Positions 16,875 to 29,287 are shown, counted from the stretch's first letter. The stretch: 64,000 nucleotides of DNA from Actinoplanes campanulatus (GCF_014647795.1 NZ_BMPW01000002.1:186001-250000), one strand, 5' to 3'. Numbers and translations are program-made. The notes: generated by a model from the letters alone, not told the origin.

Positions 16875-19829
16875 GTGGCCGACCGACTGACAATCCGTGG
16901 CGCCCGCGAACACAACCTGCGTGACGTCAACCTCGACCTGCCCCGCGACGCCATGATCGTCTTCACCGGCCTCTCCGGTTCCGGCAAGTCGAGCCTCGCC
17001 TTCGACACGATCTTCGCCGAGGGTCAGCGGCGCTATGTGGAGTCCCTGTCGTCGTACGCGCGGCAGTTCCTCGGCCAGATGGACAAGCCGGACGTCGACT
17101 TCATCGAGGGTCTGTCCCCGGCCGTCTCGATCGACCAGAAGTCGACGTCGCGCAACCCGCGCTCGACCGTGGGCACGATCACCGAGGTCTACGACTACCT
17201 GCGCCTGCTCTTCGCGCGGACCGGCATCCCGCACTGTCCGGTCTGCAAGGAGCGGATCAGCAGGCAGACCCCGCAGCAGATCGTCGACCGGGTCCTGGCG
17301 ATGGCCGAGGGGACCCGGTTCATGGTGCTGGCCCCGGTGGTCCGCGGCCGCAAGGGGGAGTACGTCGACCTCTTCGCCGAACTCCAGTCCAAGGGCTACG
17401 CGCGGGCCCGGGTCGACGGTGTGGTGCATCCGCTCACCGAGCCGCCGAAGCTGAAGAAGCAGGAGAAGCACACCATCGAGGTGGTGATCGACCGGCTCAG
17501 CGTGAAGGCGTCCAGCAAGCAGCGCCTCACCGACTCGGTCGAGGCCGCGCTCGGGCTGGCCGGCGGCATCGTGGTGCTCGACTTCGTCGACCTGCCGGAG
17601 GACGACCCGGAGCGGGAACGCCGCTTCTCCGAGCATCTGGCCTGCCCCAACGACCATCCGCTCGCCATCGAGGACCTGGAGCCACGGGTCTTCTCCTTCA
17701 ACGCGCCGTATGGTGCCTGTCCCGAGTGCTCCGGCCTCGGGACGAAGAAGGAGGTCGACCCCGAGCTGATCATCCCGGACGTGGAGAAGAGCCTCAGCGA
17801 GGGCGCCGTCCAGCCGTGGGCCGGCGGCACCACCCAGGAGTATTTCCTGCGCCTGCTGGAGGCCCTGGCCGGCGCCGAGAGCTTCAGCCTCGAGACGCCC
17901 TGGCGGGCGCTGCCCAGCCGGGTGCAGAAGATCGTGCTGTACGGCGCCGACGACCAGGTCCACGTGCGGTACAGGAACAAGTACGGCCGCGAACGCTCCT
18001 ACTACACCGGCTTCGAGGGCGTGGTGCAGTGGATCGAGCGGCGGCACAACGACACCGAGAGCGACTGGTCGCGCGAGAAGTACGAGGGGTACATGCGCGA
18101 CGTCCCCTGCTCGGTCTGCGGCGGCGCCCGGCTCAAGCCCGAGGTGCTGGCCGTGACGGTGGCCGGCAAGAGCATCGCCGAGGTGTGCAACCTGTCGGTG
18201 GGCGAGTGCGCCGAGCTGCTGTCCGGCCTGGAGCTCGACGACCGGCAGAAGATGATCGCCGAGCGGGTGCTCAAGGAGATCAACGCCCGGCTGCGGTTCC
18301 TGGTCGACGTGGGCCTGGACTACCTGTCGCTGGACCGCGGCGCGGGGACCCTCTCCGGCGGCGAGGCGCAGCGCATCCGGCTCGCCACCCAGATCGGCTC
18401 CGGCCTGGTCGGCGTGCTGTACGTGCTGGACGAGCCGTCCATCGGCCTGCATCAGCGGGACAACCACCGTCTCATCGAGACCCTGGTGCGGCTGCGCAAC
18501 CTGGGCAACACGCTGATCGTGGTGGAGCACGACGAGGACACCATCCGGACCGCGGACTGGATCGTCGACATCGGGCCGGGCGCCGGCGAGCACGGCGGGC
18601 AGATCGTGCACAGTGGCACCGTCGAGGGCCTGCTGGCCAACGAGAAGTCGCCGACCGGGGCCTACCTGTCCGGCCGGAAGTCGATCCCGCTGCCGGCCAC
18701 CCGGCGGCCGCAGACGCCGGGGCGCGAGGTCGTGGTGCACGGCGCCCGCGAGCACAACCTGCGCAACCTGACCGTGCCGTTCCCGCTGGGCCAGTTCATC
18801 GCGGTCACCGGGGTCAGCGGTTCGGGCAAGTCGACGCTGGTCAACGACATCCTGCACACCGTCATGGCGAACCAGATCAACAAGGCCCGGCAGGTGCCCG
18901 GGCGGCACACCCGGGTCACCGGCCTGGAGCACGTCGACAAGGTCGTCGGGGTGGACCAGTCGCCGATCGGGCGGACGCCCCGGTCGAACCCGGCCACCTA
19001 CACCGGTGTGTTCGATCACGTCCGCAAGCTGTTCGCGGAGACCACCGAGGCCAAGGTGCGGGGCTACGGCCCGGGCCGGTTCTCCTTCAACGTGAAGGGC
19101 GGCCGCTGCGAGAACTGCTCCGGTGACGGCACCATCAAGATCGAGATGAACTTCCTGCCGGACGTCTACGTCCCCTGTGAGGTCTGCAAGGGCGCCCGGT
19201 ACAACCGGGAGACCCTGGAGGTGCACTACAAGGGCAAGACCATCTCCGAGGTGCTGAACATGCCGATCGAGGAGGCCGCGGAGTTCTTCTCGGCGCTCCC
19301 TGCGATCCACCGGCACCTGCGGACCCTGGTCGACGTCGGCCTCGGCTACGTGCGCCTGGGCCAGCCCGCCACCACGCTGTCCGGCGGTGAGGCCCAGCGC
19401 GTCAAGCTCGCCTCCGAGCTCCAGAAACGCTCCACCGGCCGGACCGTCTACGTGCTCGACGAGCCGACCACCGGCCTGCACTTCGAGGACATCCGCAAGC
19501 TCCTGATCGTGCTCAACGGCCTGGTCGACAAGGGCAACACGGTGATCACCATCGAGCACAACCTGGACGTCATCAAGACGGCGGACTGGCTGATCGACAT
19601 GGGCCCGGAGGGCGGCCACAAGGGCGGCCTGGTGCTGGCCGCCGGCACCCCGGAGGAGCTGGCCGAGGTGCCGGAGAGCCACACCGGGCAGTTCCTGCGG
19701 CACATGCTCGGGCTCACCGGCGACGGGCGGGGCTCGGCGGCCGCGACCGGCCGGGCCTCGAAGGCGAACGGGTCCACCGCCGCCCCGCGGGCGCGCGCCA
19801 CTCGGTCCCGGGCGAAGGCCACCGCCTGA
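16875..19829 (+). CDS. uvrA: Excinuclease ABC subunit UvrA
   Basis: A 984-residue UvrA, the damage-recognition ATPase of nucleotide excision repair. Both ABC modules are complete: Walker [14 protein letters not shown] near residue 32 and [13 protein letters not shown] near 650, with signatures [12 protein letters not shown] and [12 protein letters not shown]. Zinc modules are seen at [31 protein letters not shown] and CEVCKGARY. The GTG at 16875 has GGAAAGG upstream and starts the conserved [17 protein letters not shown]. The tail after residue 950 is Ala/Arg/Lys-rich and variable. I saw no clear actinobacterial LexA box upstream. uvrC lies two genes downstream. Confidence 0.97.
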   Translation: MADRLTIRGAREHNLRDVNLDLPRDAMIVFTGLSGSGKSSLAFDTIFAEGQRRYVESLSSYARQFLGQMDKPDVDFIEGLSPAVSIDQKSTSRNPRSTVGTITEVYDYLRLLFARTGIPHCPVCKERISRQTPQQIVDRVLAMAEGTRFMVLAPVVRGRKGEYVDLFAELQSKGYARARVDGVVHPLTEPPKLKKQEKHTIEVVIDRLSVKASSKQRLTDSVEAALGLAGGIVVLDFVDLPEDDPERERRFSEHLACPNDHPLAIEDLEPRVFSFNAPYGACPECSGLGTKKEVDPELIIPDVEKSLSEGAVQPWAGGTTQEYFLRLLEALAGAESFSLETPWRALPSRVQKIVLYGADDQVHVRYRNKYGRERSYYTGFEGVVQWIERRHNDTESDWSREKYEGYMRDVPCSVCGGARLKPEVLAVTVAGKSIAEVCNLSVGECAELLSGLELDDRQKMIAERVLKEINARLRFLVDVGLDYLSLDRGAGTLSGGEAQRIRLATQIGSGLVGVLYVLDEPSIGLHQRDNHRLIETLVRLRNLGNTLIVVEHDEDTIRTADWIVDIGPGAGEHGGQIVHSGTVEGLLANEKSPTGAYLSGRKSIPLPATRRPQTPGREVVVHGAREHNLRNLTVPFPLGQFIAVTGVSGSGKSTLVNDILHTVMANQINKARQVPGRHTRVTGLEHVDKVVGVDQSPIGRTPRSNPATYTGVFDHVRKLFAETTEAKVRGYGPGRFSFNVKGGRCENCSGDGTIKIEMNFLPDVYVPCEVCKGARYNRETLEVHYKGKTISEVLNMPIEEAAEFFSALPAIHRHLRTLVDVGLGYVRLGQPATTLSGGEAQRVKLASELQKRSTGRTVYVLDEPTTGLHFEDIRKLLIVLNGLVDKGNTVITIEHNLDVIKTADWLIDMGPEGGHKGGLVLAAGTPEELAEVPESHTGQFLRHMLGLTGDGRGSAAATGRASKANGSTAAPRARATRSRAKATA

Positions 19830-19859
19830 TTTAGAAACTTCTTAGACGACTCTCAGCTA

Positions 19860-19897
19860 CCGCACCCGGTTGGTCTCCTAAGGTCTCCCGGGTGCGG
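19860..19897 (+). terminator. Hairpin downstream of uvrA
   Basis: CCGCACCCGG (19860-19869) pairs with CCGGGTGCGG (19888-19897), ten pairs with an 18-base loop, 30 bases after the uvrA stop. There is no T-run, so it may be a Rho-assisted stop or an mRNA 3' stabiliser. Confidence 0.45.
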
Positions 19898-20053
19898 CAC
19901 TGTTTGTCGGCACCAGGCAAACCGGTCGGGCGAACGTGGAGAAAGCGGGAAAATCTCACTCGGGACCGTTGAACTGATCACGGCATCTGATCCGTACCCC
20001 GGGGCGACTCCGCGTGACATTGGCGGCAGAGAACAGGTAGTGGAGGGCGACAA

Positions 20054-20584
20054 ATGACTGACGTGCAGCCGAGGACCGACGCCGAGATCCAGCAGGACCG
20101 ACCGGGCACCGCCTCGTCCCGGCGCGTCGTCCTGATGGGCGCCGGCGCCGTCGGCGCGACCGCGGTCCTCTCGGCCTGCGGCACCGGCACCAGCGGGACC
20201 AACCCGAACGGCACGGACTTCGGTGACAACCCGGTCCCGGCCGGCAGCGCCGATGCCGGCGACGGCGGTGACGCCGGCGGAAACACGGGTGGCGGCAGCG
20301 GCAACGTGCTGGTGGCGACGTCGAAGGTGGCGGTCGGCAGCGGCGTCATTCTGGACGAGGTGGTCGTCACGCAGCCCACCGAGGGCACCTACAAGGCGTT
20401 CAGCAACGTGTGCACGCACCAGGGCTGCAAGGTCTCCGTGATCAAGGACGGCTCGATCATCTGCAAGTGCCACAACAGCCTCTTCTCGATCGAGGACGGC
20501 GCCCCGACCTCGGGCCCGGCCGGTCAGCCGCTGGCCGCGGTGGCGATCGACGTGGACGGCGACAACGTGGTGACGGCGGCCTGA
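20054..20584 (+). CDS. Rieske [2Fe-2S] protein, Tat-exported lipoprotein
   Basis: A 176-residue exported Rieske protein. The N-terminus has a twin-arginine stretch (SSRRVVLMGAGAVGATA) ending in a lipobox LSAC, with the lipidated Cys about residue 38. A Gly/Asp/Asn-rich linker of roughly 45 residues follows. The Rieske domain has both ligand boxes, CTHQGC and CKCHNSLFS. It would sit on the outer face of the membrane as an electron carrier. It is a stand-alone, cofactor-loaded Tat substrate with no oxygenase or cytochrome partner next to it. It lies between uvrA and uvrC; whether that is functional or only conserved synteny is unclear. Confidence 0.9.
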   Translation: MTDVQPRTDAEIQQDRPGTASSRRVVLMGAGAVGATAVLSACGTGTSGTNPNGTDFGDNPVPAGSADAGDGGDAGGNTGGGSGNVLVATSKVAVGSGVILDEVVVTQPTEGTYKAFSNVCTHQGCKVSVIKDGSIICKCHNSLFSIEDGAPTSGPAGQPLAAVAIDVDGDNVVTAA

Positions 20585-20670
20585 TCCCGCCTCGTTCTCG
20601 AGGCCGGAGGCCCGGCGCCGTGGCGGCGGCACCGGACCTCCGGTCGGGCAATTCTGTCAGTCCCTGGCAC

Positions 20671-20676
20671 TAGTGT
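20671..20676 (+). promoter_or_regulatory. -10 element for leaderless uvrC
   Basis: TAGTGT is separated from the uvrC GTG by exactly seven bases, so the transcript likely starts at the G of the start codon. No ribosome binding site is seen. The -35 region is weak. Confidence 0.55.
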
Positions 20677-20683
20677 TGGAGTT

Positions 20684-22615
20684 GTGCCAGACCCGTCCAC
20701 GTACCGCCCGCCGCCGGGTACCATCCCGGACGCTCCCGGTGTCTACCGCTTCCGCGATCCGGCCGGCCGGGTGATCTACGTCGGCAAGGCGAAGAGCCTG
20801 CGCAGCCGGCTGAATTCGTATTTCGCCGACGTGTGGACACTGCACCCACGGACCCAGCAGATGGTCACCACCGCCGCCGGCGTGGACTGGGTGACCGTCG
20901 GCACCGAGGTCGAGGCCCTCCAGCTGGAGTTCTCCTGGATCAAGGAGTTCGACCCGCGGTTCAACGTGAAATACCGGGACGACAAGTCGTACCCGTTCCT
21001 CGCCGTCACCCTCGACGAGGAGTTCCCGCGCCTCCAGGTGATGCGCGGCGTCAAGCGCAAGGGCGTCCGCTACTTCGGCCCCTATTCGCATGCCTGGGCC
21101 ATCCGCGAGACGCTCGACCTGCTGCTGCGGGTCTTCCCGGCACGGACCTGCTCGGCCGGGGTGTTCAAGCGGGCCCACCAGATCGGCCGGCCGTGCCTGC
21201 TCGGCGACATCGGCAAGTGTTCGGCGCCGTGCGTGGGCCGGGTCAGCGCCGAGGAGCACCGCGGCATCGTCGACGAGTTCTGCGACTTCATGGCCGGGCG
21301 GACCGACCAGTTCCTGAAGCGGGTCGAGCGGGAGATGCTGCGCGCCTCCGAGGATCTGGAGTTCGAGCGCGCGGCCCGGCTGCGCGACGACCTGGTGGCG
21401 CTGCGCCGGGCCCTGGAGAAGCAGACCGTGGTGCTCGGCGACGGCACCGACGCCGACATCGTGGCCTTCGCCGACGACCCGCTGGAGGCCGCCGTGCAGG
21501 TCTTCCACGTGCGCGGGGGCCGGGTGCGGGGCCAGCGCGGCTGGGTGGTGGAGAAGGTCGAGGAGCTGTCCACCGGCGACCTGGTGCACCACTTCTGCAC
21601 GCAGGTGTACGGCGAGGAGCACGGCGAGACCGACGTCCCCCGCGAGCTGCTGGTGCCCGACCTGCCCGACGACGCCGCCGCGCTCGCCGACTGGCTGTCC
21701 GCGAACCGGGGCAGCCGGGTCAGCCTGCGTGTGCCCCAGCGCGGCGACAAGAAGGCGCTCATGGAGACCGTCGCCCGCAACGCCGCCGAGGTGCTGCAAC
21801 GGCACAAGCTGCGCCGGGCCGGCGACCTGACCACCCGCAACCGGGCGCTCGAGGAGATCGCCGAGGCTCTCGGGATGGAGGGGGTGCCGCTGCGCATCGA
21901 GTGCTTCGACGTGTCGCAGATCCAGGGCACCGACGTGGTCGCCTCGATGGTGGTCTTCGAGGACGGGCTGGAGCGCAAGAGCGAGTACCGCCGCTTCATC
22001 GTGCGCGGCAACCCGGACGGCAGCGGCACCGACGACCTGGCGGCGATGAGCGAGGTGATGCGGCGGCGGTTCGCCCGGTTCAAGGCTCTCGAACAGCCCG
22101 ACGACGGCGACCTGCCGGGCATCGACCCGCTGACCGGCAAGCCGCGCAGGTTCGCCTATCCACCTCAGCTGATCGTGGTGGACGGTGGCCAGCCGCAGGT
22201 CAACGCGGTCGCCGCGGTGCTCGCCGAGATGGGCGTCACCGACGTGGCGCTGTGCGGGCTGGCCAAGCGGCTGGAGGAGGTGTGGCTGCCGGCCGACGAC
22301 TTCCCGGTCATCCTCCCGCGGACGTCGGAGGCGCTCTACCTGTTGCAGCGGGTCCGTGACGAGGCGCACCGCTTCGCCATCACATTCCACCGGCAGCGCC
22401 GCTCCAAGCGGATGACGGCGTCCGCGCTGGACGAGGTGGCCGGGCTGGGCGAGGTGCGGCGCAAGGCGCTGCTGCGGCACTTCGGGTCGATGAAGCGCAT
22501 CGCCGAGGCCACCCCGGAGGAGATCGCCGAGGTGCCCGGCATCGGCCTGCGGACGGCGGAATCGGTTCTGGCGGCCCTGCGTTCACCCGACTCGGGGAAG
22601 ACTGGAGAGCGGTAA
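20684..22615 (+). CDS. uvrC: Excinuclease ABC subunit UvrC
   Basis: A 643-residue UvrC, the nuclease making both incisions in excision repair. The N-terminal GIY-YIG domain is GVYRFRD...[14 protein letters not shown] at residues 19-45. A UvrB-binding UVR motif lies near 220 ([18 protein letters not shown]). The C-terminal endonuclease region holds [18 protein letters not shown] and [13 protein letters not shown]. Tandem helix-hairpin-helix motifs close the protein ([15 protein letters not shown] and [16 protein letters not shown]). The GTG at 20684 follows a leaderless-type -10. rapZ starts 49 bases downstream with its own ribosome binding site. Length and motifs are standard. Confidence 0.97.
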   Translation: MPDPSTYRPPPGTIPDAPGVYRFRDPAGRVIYVGKAKSLRSRLNSYFADVWTLHPRTQQMVTTAAGVDWVTVGTEVEALQLEFSWIKEFDPRFNVKYRDDKSYPFLAVTLDEEFPRLQVMRGVKRKGVRYFGPYSHAWAIRETLDLLLRVFPARTCSAGVFKRAHQIGRPCLLGDIGKCSAPCVGRVSAEEHRGIVDEFCDFMAGRTDQFLKRVEREMLRASEDLEFERAARLRDDLVALRRALEKQTVVLGDGTDADIVAFADDPLEAAVQVFHVRGGRVRGQRGWVVEKVEELSTGDLVHHFCTQVYGEEHGETDVPRELLVPDLPDDAAALADWLSANRGSRVSLRVPQRGDKKALMETVARNAAEVLQRHKLRRAGDLTTRNRALEEIAEALGMEGVPLRIECFDVSQIQGTDVVASMVVFEDGLERKSEYRRFIVRGNPDGSGTDDLAAMSEVMRRRFARFKALEQPDDGDLPGIDPLTGKPRRFAYPPQLIVVDGGQPQVNAVAAVLAEMGVTDVALCGLAKRLEEVWLPADDFPVILPRTSEALYLLQRVRDEAHRFAITFHRQRRSKRMTASALDEVAGLGEVRRKALLRHFGSMKRIAEATPEEIAEVPGIGLRTAESVLAALRSPDSGKTGER

Positions 22616-22664
22616 CGCTCCCCGGCCTACCATGTTGTCCGCGATATCGACACAGGAGGCGTGC

Positions 22665-23579
22665 GTGACCGAAGCGATGCCGGACCTCGGATCCGACGAG
22701 GTGCTGGAGCCCGACGAGGCCGGGACCGACCTGGTGGTGGTGACCGGGCTCTCCGGCGGTGGGCGCAGCACGGTGGCGCGAGCCTTGGAGAACGTCGGTT
22801 TCTACGTGGTCGACAACCTGCCGCAGGCCCTGATGCTGGAGATGGCCGAGCTGGCCTTCGCCGCCGGGGGAGCGGCCCGGCGTACCGCCATGGTGCTGGA
22901 CGTGCGCAGCCGCGCCTTCTCCACCGACCTGACCGGCGCGGTCCGCGCGCTCAAGGAGCGCGGCTTCTCGCCCCGCGTCGTGTTCGTGGACGCCGACGAC
23001 GAGGTGCTGATCCGGCGCTTCGAGTCGGTGCGGCGCTCGCACCCGCTACAGGGCGACGGGCGGCTGGCCGACGGCATCGCGGCCGAGCGCAAACTGCTCG
23101 AGGAGGCCCGCGAGCAGTCCGATGTGATCATCGACACCAGCCATCTGAACGTGAACCAGCTCCGCCGCCGGGTCGAGGAGCTGTTCGGCGGTGAGGACTC
23201 GCGCAAGCTGCGGATCACCGTGCTCTCCTTCGGCTTCAAGTACGGCCTGCCGCCGGACGCCGACTACGTGCTGGACGCGCGGTTCCTGCCCAACCCGTTC
23301 TGGGTGCCCGAGCTGCGTGAGCACACCGGCCTGGAGGAGGGGGTGAGCGGCTACGTCCTGGGTCAGGAGGGCGCGACCGACTTCGTCGCGACGTACGCCG
23401 GGCTGATCGCCGCCACCGCCCCGGGTTTCGAGCGCGAGGGCAAGCGCTATCTGACCGTCGCCATCGGGTGCACCGGCGGCAAGCACCGCAGCGTCGCGAT
23501 CGCCGAGGAGCTCACCTCCCGGCTCAGCGCGATGCGGCTGTCCGCCCACACGTCGCACCGTGACCTGGGGCGCGAGTGA
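22665..23579 (+). CDS. rapZ: RNase adapter / P-loop NTPase RapZ (YvcJ)
   Basis: A 304-residue RapZ family protein. The P-loop is GLSGGGRSTVARALE; the N-terminal NTPase half also has DNLPQALM. The C-terminal half carries TVLSFGFKYGLPPDADYVLD and the GCTGGKHRSVAIAEEL signature. In Gram-negatives it tunes amino-sugar metabolism through sRNAs; in actinobacteria the role is not settled. The GTG at 22665 has AGGAGG upstream, which excludes the upstream ATG at 22632. Its stop overlaps the yvcK start (GTGA), part of the conserved rapZ-yvcK-whiA block. Confidence 0.95.
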   Translation: MTEAMPDLGSDEVLEPDEAGTDLVVVTGLSGGGRSTVARALENVGFYVVDNLPQALMLEMAELAFAAGGAARRTAMVLDVRSRAFSTDLTGAVRALKERGFSPRVVFVDADDEVLIRRFESVRRSHPLQGDGRLADGIAAERKLLEEAREQSDVIIDTSHLNVNQLRRRVEELFGGEDSRKLRITVLSFGFKYGLPPDADYVLDARFLPNPFWVPELREHTGLEEGVSGYVLGQEGATDFVATYAGLIAATAPGFEREGKRYLTVAIGCTGGKHRSVAIAEELTSRLSAMRLSAHTSHRDLGRE

Positions 23580-24592
23580 CGGCGATCCGGGTGGTCGCCT
23601 TCGGCGGCGGACATGGGCTGAGCGCCTCGCTGCGCGCACTGCGGCACAGTGCCCGGGACCTGGATCTGGAGATCACCGCGATCGTGACGGTCGGCGACGA
23701 CGGTGGCTCCAGCGGCCGCCTGCGCGTCGAACGGGACGCGCTGCTGCCGCCGGGCGACCTGCGCCAGGCGCTCGCCGCGCTGGCCGCCGACCATCCCACG
23801 CACCGGCTCACCGCGACCCTGATGCAGCACCGCTTCGAGGCGATGACGGCCCCCGCGCGGGAGTCCGTGGCCGGCCGCGGCCCGCGGATCGAGCGGCGCG
23901 CCGACCGCAGCAAGGACACCCTGGCCGGGCACACGGTGGGCAACCTGCTGCTGCTCGGGCTGATCGAGATGCTCGGCGACCCGGTCGCCGCACTGGACCA
24001 CGCCGCCGAGATGGTCGGCGCGCAGGGCCGGGTGCTCCCGATGGCGCTGCACGCGGTCGGGATAGAGGCCGACGTGGTGCACGCCGACGGCTCCCGCGAG
24101 ACGGTCCGCGGGCAGCACTCGGTGGCCGTGGCCGAGGGCCGGGTGGAGGCGGTGCGGCTGGACCCGGCGGATCCGCCGGCCTGCCCCGAGGCGATCACCG
24201 CGGTCCGGGAGGCCGACTGGCTGATCTTCGGCCCGGGCAGTTGGTATACGAGCGTCCTGCCGCACCTGCTGGTGCCACGGCTGGCCGAGGCGATCGTGGC
24301 GAGCCCGGCCCGCCGGCTGGTCACGCTGAACCTCAGCCCGGACAAGGAGACGATCGGGCTCTCCACCGCCGATCACCTGGCCGCCCTGCATTGGTATCTT
24401 TCCTCGCTCCGGGTGGACACCGTGCTGGCCGACGTCAAGTGGGCCGGGGAACCGGAACCGGTCCGCGCGGCCGCTCAGGAGCTCGGCGCCGAGCTGGTTC
24501 TGGTGCCGGTGGCCGTTGCCGACGGAAGCCCACGGCATGATCCTGAGGCATTGGGCGCCGCCCTGGTGCCAGTATTGGGCGCCACTCGTTGA
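23576..24592 (+). CDS. yvcK: YvcK/GlmR-type UDP-GlcNAc-binding regulator (CofD-like fold)
   Basis: A 338-residue YvcK homologue. The nucleotide-sugar site motifs are GGGHGLSASLRAL at residue 9 and TVGDDGGSSGRLR near 36. KDTLAGHTVGNLLLLGLIEM and LIFGPGSWYTSVLPHL are the other conserved blocks. In Bacillus and mycobacteria YvcK/CuvA binds UDP-GlcNAc, steers carbon into peptidoglycan and is a target of PknB-type kinases. Start GTG overlaps the rapZ stop by four bases, so translation is coupled. It is followed by whiA after 57 bases. Confidence 0.95.
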   Translation: MTAIRVVAFGGGHGLSASLRALRHSARDLDLEITAIVTVGDDGGSSGRLRVERDALLPPGDLRQALAALAADHPTHRLTATLMQHRFEAMTAPARESVAGRGPRIERRADRSKDTLAGHTVGNLLLLGLIEMLGDPVAALDHAAEMVGAQGRVLPMALHAVGIEADVVHADGSRETVRGQHSVAVAEGRVEAVRLDPADPPACPEAITAVREADWLIFGPGSWYTSVLPHLLVPRLAEAIVASPARRLVTLNLSPDKETIGLSTADHLAALHWYLSSLRVDTVLADVKWAGEPEPVRAAAQELGAELVLVPVAVADGSPRHDPEALGAALVPVLGATR

Positions 24593-24649
24593 TAACTGAC
24601 GTAGTGGGGCACACACTGTTCAAGATCCGGCGCATGAGGTGACAACACG

Positions 24650-25630
24650 ATGGCGATGACGGCAGCGGTCAAGGACGAGCTGAGCCGGGTCGACGTGCCC
24701 AAGCCCTGCTGCCGCCGGGCGGAGATGGCGGCTTTGCTGCGCTTCGCCGGAGGTTTGCACATCGTTTCCGGCCGGGTGGTCGTCGAGGCGGAGCTGGACA
24801 CCGGCGCGGTGGCCCGGCGGCTGCGGCGGGAGATCGCCGACGTGTACGGCTACCCCAGCGAGGTGCACGTCCTGGCGTCCGGCGGCCTGCGCAAGGGCAG
24901 CCACTACATCGTGCGGATCGTCAAGGACGGCGAGGTGCTGGCCCGCCAGACCGGCCTGCTCGACGTGCGCGGCCGCCCGGTGCGGGGCCTGCCGCAGCAC
25001 GTGGTCAGCGGCAACGTGTGCTGCTCGGTGGCGGCCTGGCGGGGCGCGTTCATGGCGCACGGCTCGCTCACCGAGCCGGGCCGCTCCAGCGCCCTGGAGA
25101 TCACCTGCCCGGGGCCGGAGGCGGCGCTTGCGCTGCGTGGCGCGGCCCGCCGGATCGGCATCACCGCCAAGGACCGTGAGGTGCGCGGTGTCGACCGGGT
25201 GGTGATCAAGGACGGCGACGCGATCGCCGCGCTGCTCACCCGGGTCGGCGCCCACTCCAGCGTGCTCGCCTGGGAGGAACGCCGGGTTCGCCGTGAGGTG
25301 CGCGCCACCGCGAACCGGCTGGCCAACTTCGACGACGCGAACCTGCGCCGCTCGGCCCGCGCGGCGGTCGCGGCCGCGGCCCGGGTCACCCGGGCGCTGG
25401 AGATCCTCGCCGACGACGCGCCGAACCACCTCACCTCGGCGGGCCGGCTGCGCCTGGAGCACCGTCAGGCCTCCCTGGAGGAGCTGGGCGCCCTGGCCGA
25501 TCCCCCGCTGACCAAGGACGCGATCGCCGGCCGGATCCGGCGGCTGCTGGCGCTGGCCGACAAACGCGCCCGGGATCTCGGTATTCCGGACACTGAGGCC
25601 GCTGTCACACCAGAGATGATGGCCTGCTGA
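24650..25630 (+). CDS. whiA: Sporulation/cell-division regulator WhiA
   Basis: A 326-residue WhiA. The N-terminal two-thirds is the degenerate LAGLIDADG homing-endonuclease-like fold ([17 protein letters not shown] near residue 15). The C-terminal part is the sigma4-like helix-turn-helix ([20 protein letters not shown]). In Streptomyces WhiA with WhiB controls ftsZ and the switch to sporulation septation, and this window's likely host also sporulates. A GAGGTGA ribosome binding site precedes the ATG. It closes the uvrC-rapZ-yvcK-whiA block. Confidence 0.95.
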   Translation: MAMTAAVKDELSRVDVPKPCCRRAEMAALLRFAGGLHIVSGRVVVEAELDTGAVARRLRREIADVYGYPSEVHVLASGGLRKGSHYIVRIVKDGEVLARQTGLLDVRGRPVRGLPQHVVSGNVCCSVAAWRGAFMAHGSLTEPGRSSALEITCPGPEAALALRGAARRIGITAKDREVRGVDRVVIKDGDAIAALLTRVGAHSSVLAWEERRVRREVRATANRLANFDDANLRRSARAAVAAAARVTRALEILADDAPNHLTSAGRLRLEHRQASLEELGALADPPLTKDAIAGRIRRLLALADKRARDLGIPDTEAAVTPEMMAC

Positions 25631-25656
25631 CAGGTGATGCCGATCACGCCCATCGA

Positions 25657-26950
<1,294 letters not shown>

Positions 26951-26958
26951 TTCTCATC

Positions 26959-28155
26959 ATGAAGACTCTCGACGACCTGCTCGGCGAGGGTGTCTCGGGT
27001 CGGCGCGTGTTCGTGCGCGCCGACCTGAACGTCCCGTTCGACAAGGCAAACCCGGGCGTCATCAGCGACGACGGCCGCGCCCGCGCGGTGCTGCCGACGC
27101 TGATCGCCCTGCGTGACGCGGGCGCTCGCGTGATCGTAGCGTCCCACCTGGGCCGCCCGAAGGGCGCGCCGGACCCGAAGTTCACCCTGCGGCCGGTCGC
27201 GACGCGGCTCGCCGAGCTGCTCGGTTCGTCGGTGGTCTTCGCTGACGACACCGTCGGCCCGGAGGCGAAGCAGGCGGTGGAGTCCCTCCAGGACGGCCAG
27301 GTGCTGCTGCTGGAGAACCTGCGGTTCAACGAGGGCGAGACCTCGAAGGACGACGCGGTTCGGGGCGCCTTCGCCGACGAGCTGGCGGCGTTCGCGGACT
27401 TCTACGTCGACGACGCCTTCGGCGCCGTGCATCGCAAGCACGCTTCGGTGTACGACGTTCCGGCTCGCCTGCCGCACTACGCCGGTGGTCTCGTCCTCAA
27501 GGAGGTCGAGGTCCTGCGCAAGGTGTCGGAGACGCCCGAGCAGCCCTACGTCGTCGTGCTCGGCGGCTCCAAGGTCTCCGACAAGCTGGCCGTCATCCAG
27601 GCGCTCCTGCCCAAGGTCGACAAGCTGCTGGTCGGTGGCGGCATGTGCTTCACCTTCCTCAAGGCCCAGGGCCACGAGGTCGGTAAGTCGCTGCTCGAGG
27701 CCGAGATGATCTCCGTGTGCGCTGACCTGCTGGAGCAGGCTCAGGGCCGGATCGTCCTGCCCGTCGACGTCGTCGCGGCCGCCGAGTTCTCGGCTGACGC
27801 GGCGCACGATGTGGTCTCCGTGTCGGAGATCCCGGCGGACCGGCTCGGCCTGGACATCGGCCCCGAGTCCACCTCGCTGTTCGCCGAAGCGATCGCGGGA
27901 GCGAAGACCGTGTTCTGGAACGGCCCGATGGGCGTCTTCGAGCTCGCCCCGTTCGCCGCGGGCACCCGTGGCGTGGCGGAGGCGATCACCAAGATCGACG
28001 GCTTCTCGGTCGTCGGCGGCGGTGACTCGGCGGCGGCGGTCCGCACCCTCGGCCTGGACGAGTCCGCGTTCGGCCACATCTCCACCGGCGGGGGCGCGTC
28101 CCTGGAGTACCTCGAAGGCAAGACGCTGCCGGGCGTCGCCGCACTGGAGAAGTGA
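26959..28155 (+). CDS. pgk: Phosphoglycerate kinase
   Basis: A 398-residue phosphoglycerate kinase, making ATP from 1,3-bisphosphoglycerate. Signature motifs are [13 protein letters not shown] near residue 16, SHLGRPKG (substrate binding), [14 protein letters not shown], and the nucleotide site [11 protein letters not shown] near 355. The ATG at 26959 begins [11 protein letters not shown]. It starts eight bases after gap and its TGA overlaps the tpiA ATG by one base, so the three glycolytic genes are tightly linked. Length and motifs are standard. Confidence 0.97.
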   Translation: MKTLDDLLGEGVSGRRVFVRADLNVPFDKANPGVISDDGRARAVLPTLIALRDAGARVIVASHLGRPKGAPDPKFTLRPVATRLAELLGSSVVFADDTVGPEAKQAVESLQDGQVLLLENLRFNEGETSKDDAVRGAFADELAAFADFYVDDAFGAVHRKHASVYDVPARLPHYAGGLVLKEVEVLRKVSETPEQPYVVVLGGSKVSDKLAVIQALLPKVDKLLVGGGMCFTFLKAQGHEVGKSLLEAEMISVCADLLEQAQGRIVLPVDVVAAAEFSADAAHDVVSVSEIPADRLGLDIGPESTSLFAEAIAGAKTVFWNGPMGVFELAPFAAGTRGVAEAITKIDGFSVVGGGDSAAAVRTLGLDESAFGHISTGGGASLEYLEGKTLPGVAALEK

Positions 28156-28940
28156 TGACGACCCGTAAGCCGATCATCGCCGGCAACTGGAAGATGAACC
28201 TCAACCATTTCGAGGCGAATCTCCTGGTGCAGAAGCTGGCCGCGAGCCTGACCGCCGAGCAGCTGGAGGCCGTCGAGACGGTCGTCCTGCCGCCGTTCAC
28301 CGACCTGCGCACCGTCGAGTCGGTGATCGCGGACGGCAAGCTGAAGATCAAGTACGGCGCGCAGGACGTGTCGCCGCACGCCGGCGGGGCGTACACCGGT
28401 GAGATCGCCGGCGCCTTCCTCGCGAAGCTGGGCTGCTCGTACGCGGTGATCGGGCACTCCGAGCGCCGCGAGTACCACAACGAGAGCGACGAGCTGATCA
28501 ACGCGAAGAACAAGGCGGCCTTCGCGGCCGGTCTCGTTCCGATCTTCTGCGTCGGCGAGGGACTCGACATCCGTGAGGCCGGCAACCAGGTCGAGCACGT
28601 GCTCGCCCAGGTCGACGCCGGGCTGGAGGGGCTCAAGACCGAGCAGCTCCAGCAGATCGTGATCGCGTACGAGCCGGTGTGGGCGATCGGCACCGGCAAG
28701 ACCGCGACCCCGGACGACGCGCAGGAGGTCTGTGGCGCGATCCGGGCGCGGCTGGTGGAGAAGTTCGGCGCCGAGGTGGCCGATGTCGTCCGTATCCAGT
28801 ACGGCGGCTCGGTCAAGGCGGCGAACATCGCCCAGATCATGGCGCAGCCGGATGTGGACGGCGCGCTGGTCGGCGGCGCGAGCCTGGACGCCGAGGAGTT
28901 CGTCTCCATCGTGCGTTTCCCGGAGCACGTCGCACGCTGA
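28155..28940 (+). CDS. tpiA: Triosephosphate isomerase
   Basis: A 261-residue TIM-barrel isomerase interconverting DHAP and glyceraldehyde-3-phosphate. The catalytic Lys is in [14 protein letters not shown], His in [10 protein letters not shown], Glu in [14 protein letters not shown], and the phosphate loop is [13 protein letters not shown]. The ATG at 28155 shares its A with the pgk stop codon, and GGAGAAG lies just upstream; a GTG at 28152 is also open. It ends the glycolytic operon, with a long hairpin directly downstream. Confidence 0.97.
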   Translation: MTTRKPIIAGNWKMNLNHFEANLLVQKLAASLTAEQLEAVETVVLPPFTDLRTVESVIADGKLKIKYGAQDVSPHAGGAYTGEIAGAFLAKLGCSYAVIGHSERREYHNESDELINAKNKAAFAAGLVPIFCVGEGLDIREAGNQVEHVLAQVDAGLEGLKTEQLQQIVIAYEPVWAIGTGKTATPDDAQEVCGAIRARLVEKFGAEVADVVRIQYGGSVKAANIAQIMAQPDVDGALVGGASLDAEEFVSIVRFPEHVAR

Positions 28941-28945
28941 TGGTA

Positions 28946-28990
28946 AATAGCGCGTGCCCGGCCGTATGAATCGGCCGGGCACCCGCTATT
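28946..28990 (+). terminator. Hairpin between tpiA and secG
   Basis: AATAGCG-C-GTGCCCGGCC (28946-28963) pairs with GGCCGGGCAC-C-CGCTATT (28973-28990), a 17-pair stem with one C-C mismatch. It closes the glycolytic operon. Its right end, TATTGT at 28987-28992, may double as the -10 of the secG promoter. Confidence 0.65.
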
Positions 28991-29032
28991 GTGGGACCGC
29001 TGCTGTGCCCTTCGAGAGGAATGAACCCGACG

Positions 29033-29287
29033 ATGCCGATCGCGTTCGCTTACACGTTGATCGTGTTGCTGATCATCACCAGCGTTTTGCTGACTCTGCT
29101 GATCCTTCTCCACCGGGGCAAGGGCGGCGGCATGTCCAGCATGTTCGGTGGTGGCGTCAGCTCCAGTCTGGCGGGCTCCTCGGTCGCCGAGAAGAACCTG
29201 GACCGGTACACCGTTCTGGTGGGAATCATCTGGTTCGCCTGCATCGTCGGGCTGGGCTTCTGGCTCAAATTGGAGCTGGCTGCCTGA
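29033..29287 (+). CDS. secG: Preprotein translocase subunit SecG
   Basis: An 84-residue SecG of the SecYEG channel. It has two membrane segments (FAYTLIVLLIITSVLLTLLI and YTVLVGIIWFACIVGLGFWL) joined by the glycine-rich loop HRGKGGGMSSMFGGGVSSSL, typical of actinobacterial SecG. The ATG at 29033 starts the conserved MPIAFAYTL; another ATG at 29021 is open and cannot be excluded, since GAGAGG is close to it. It probably has its own promoter (TATTGT at 28987) and ends in a strong terminator. Confidence 0.92.
   Translation: MPIAFAYTLIVLLIITSVLLTLLILLHRGKGGGMSSMFGGGVSSSLAGSSVAEKNLDRYTVLVGIIWFACIVGLGFWLKLELAA

Noticed and set aside
16830-19703. 957-codon minus-strand frame opposite uvrA
   Set aside because: Antisense shadow; uvrA on the plus strand is complete and certain.
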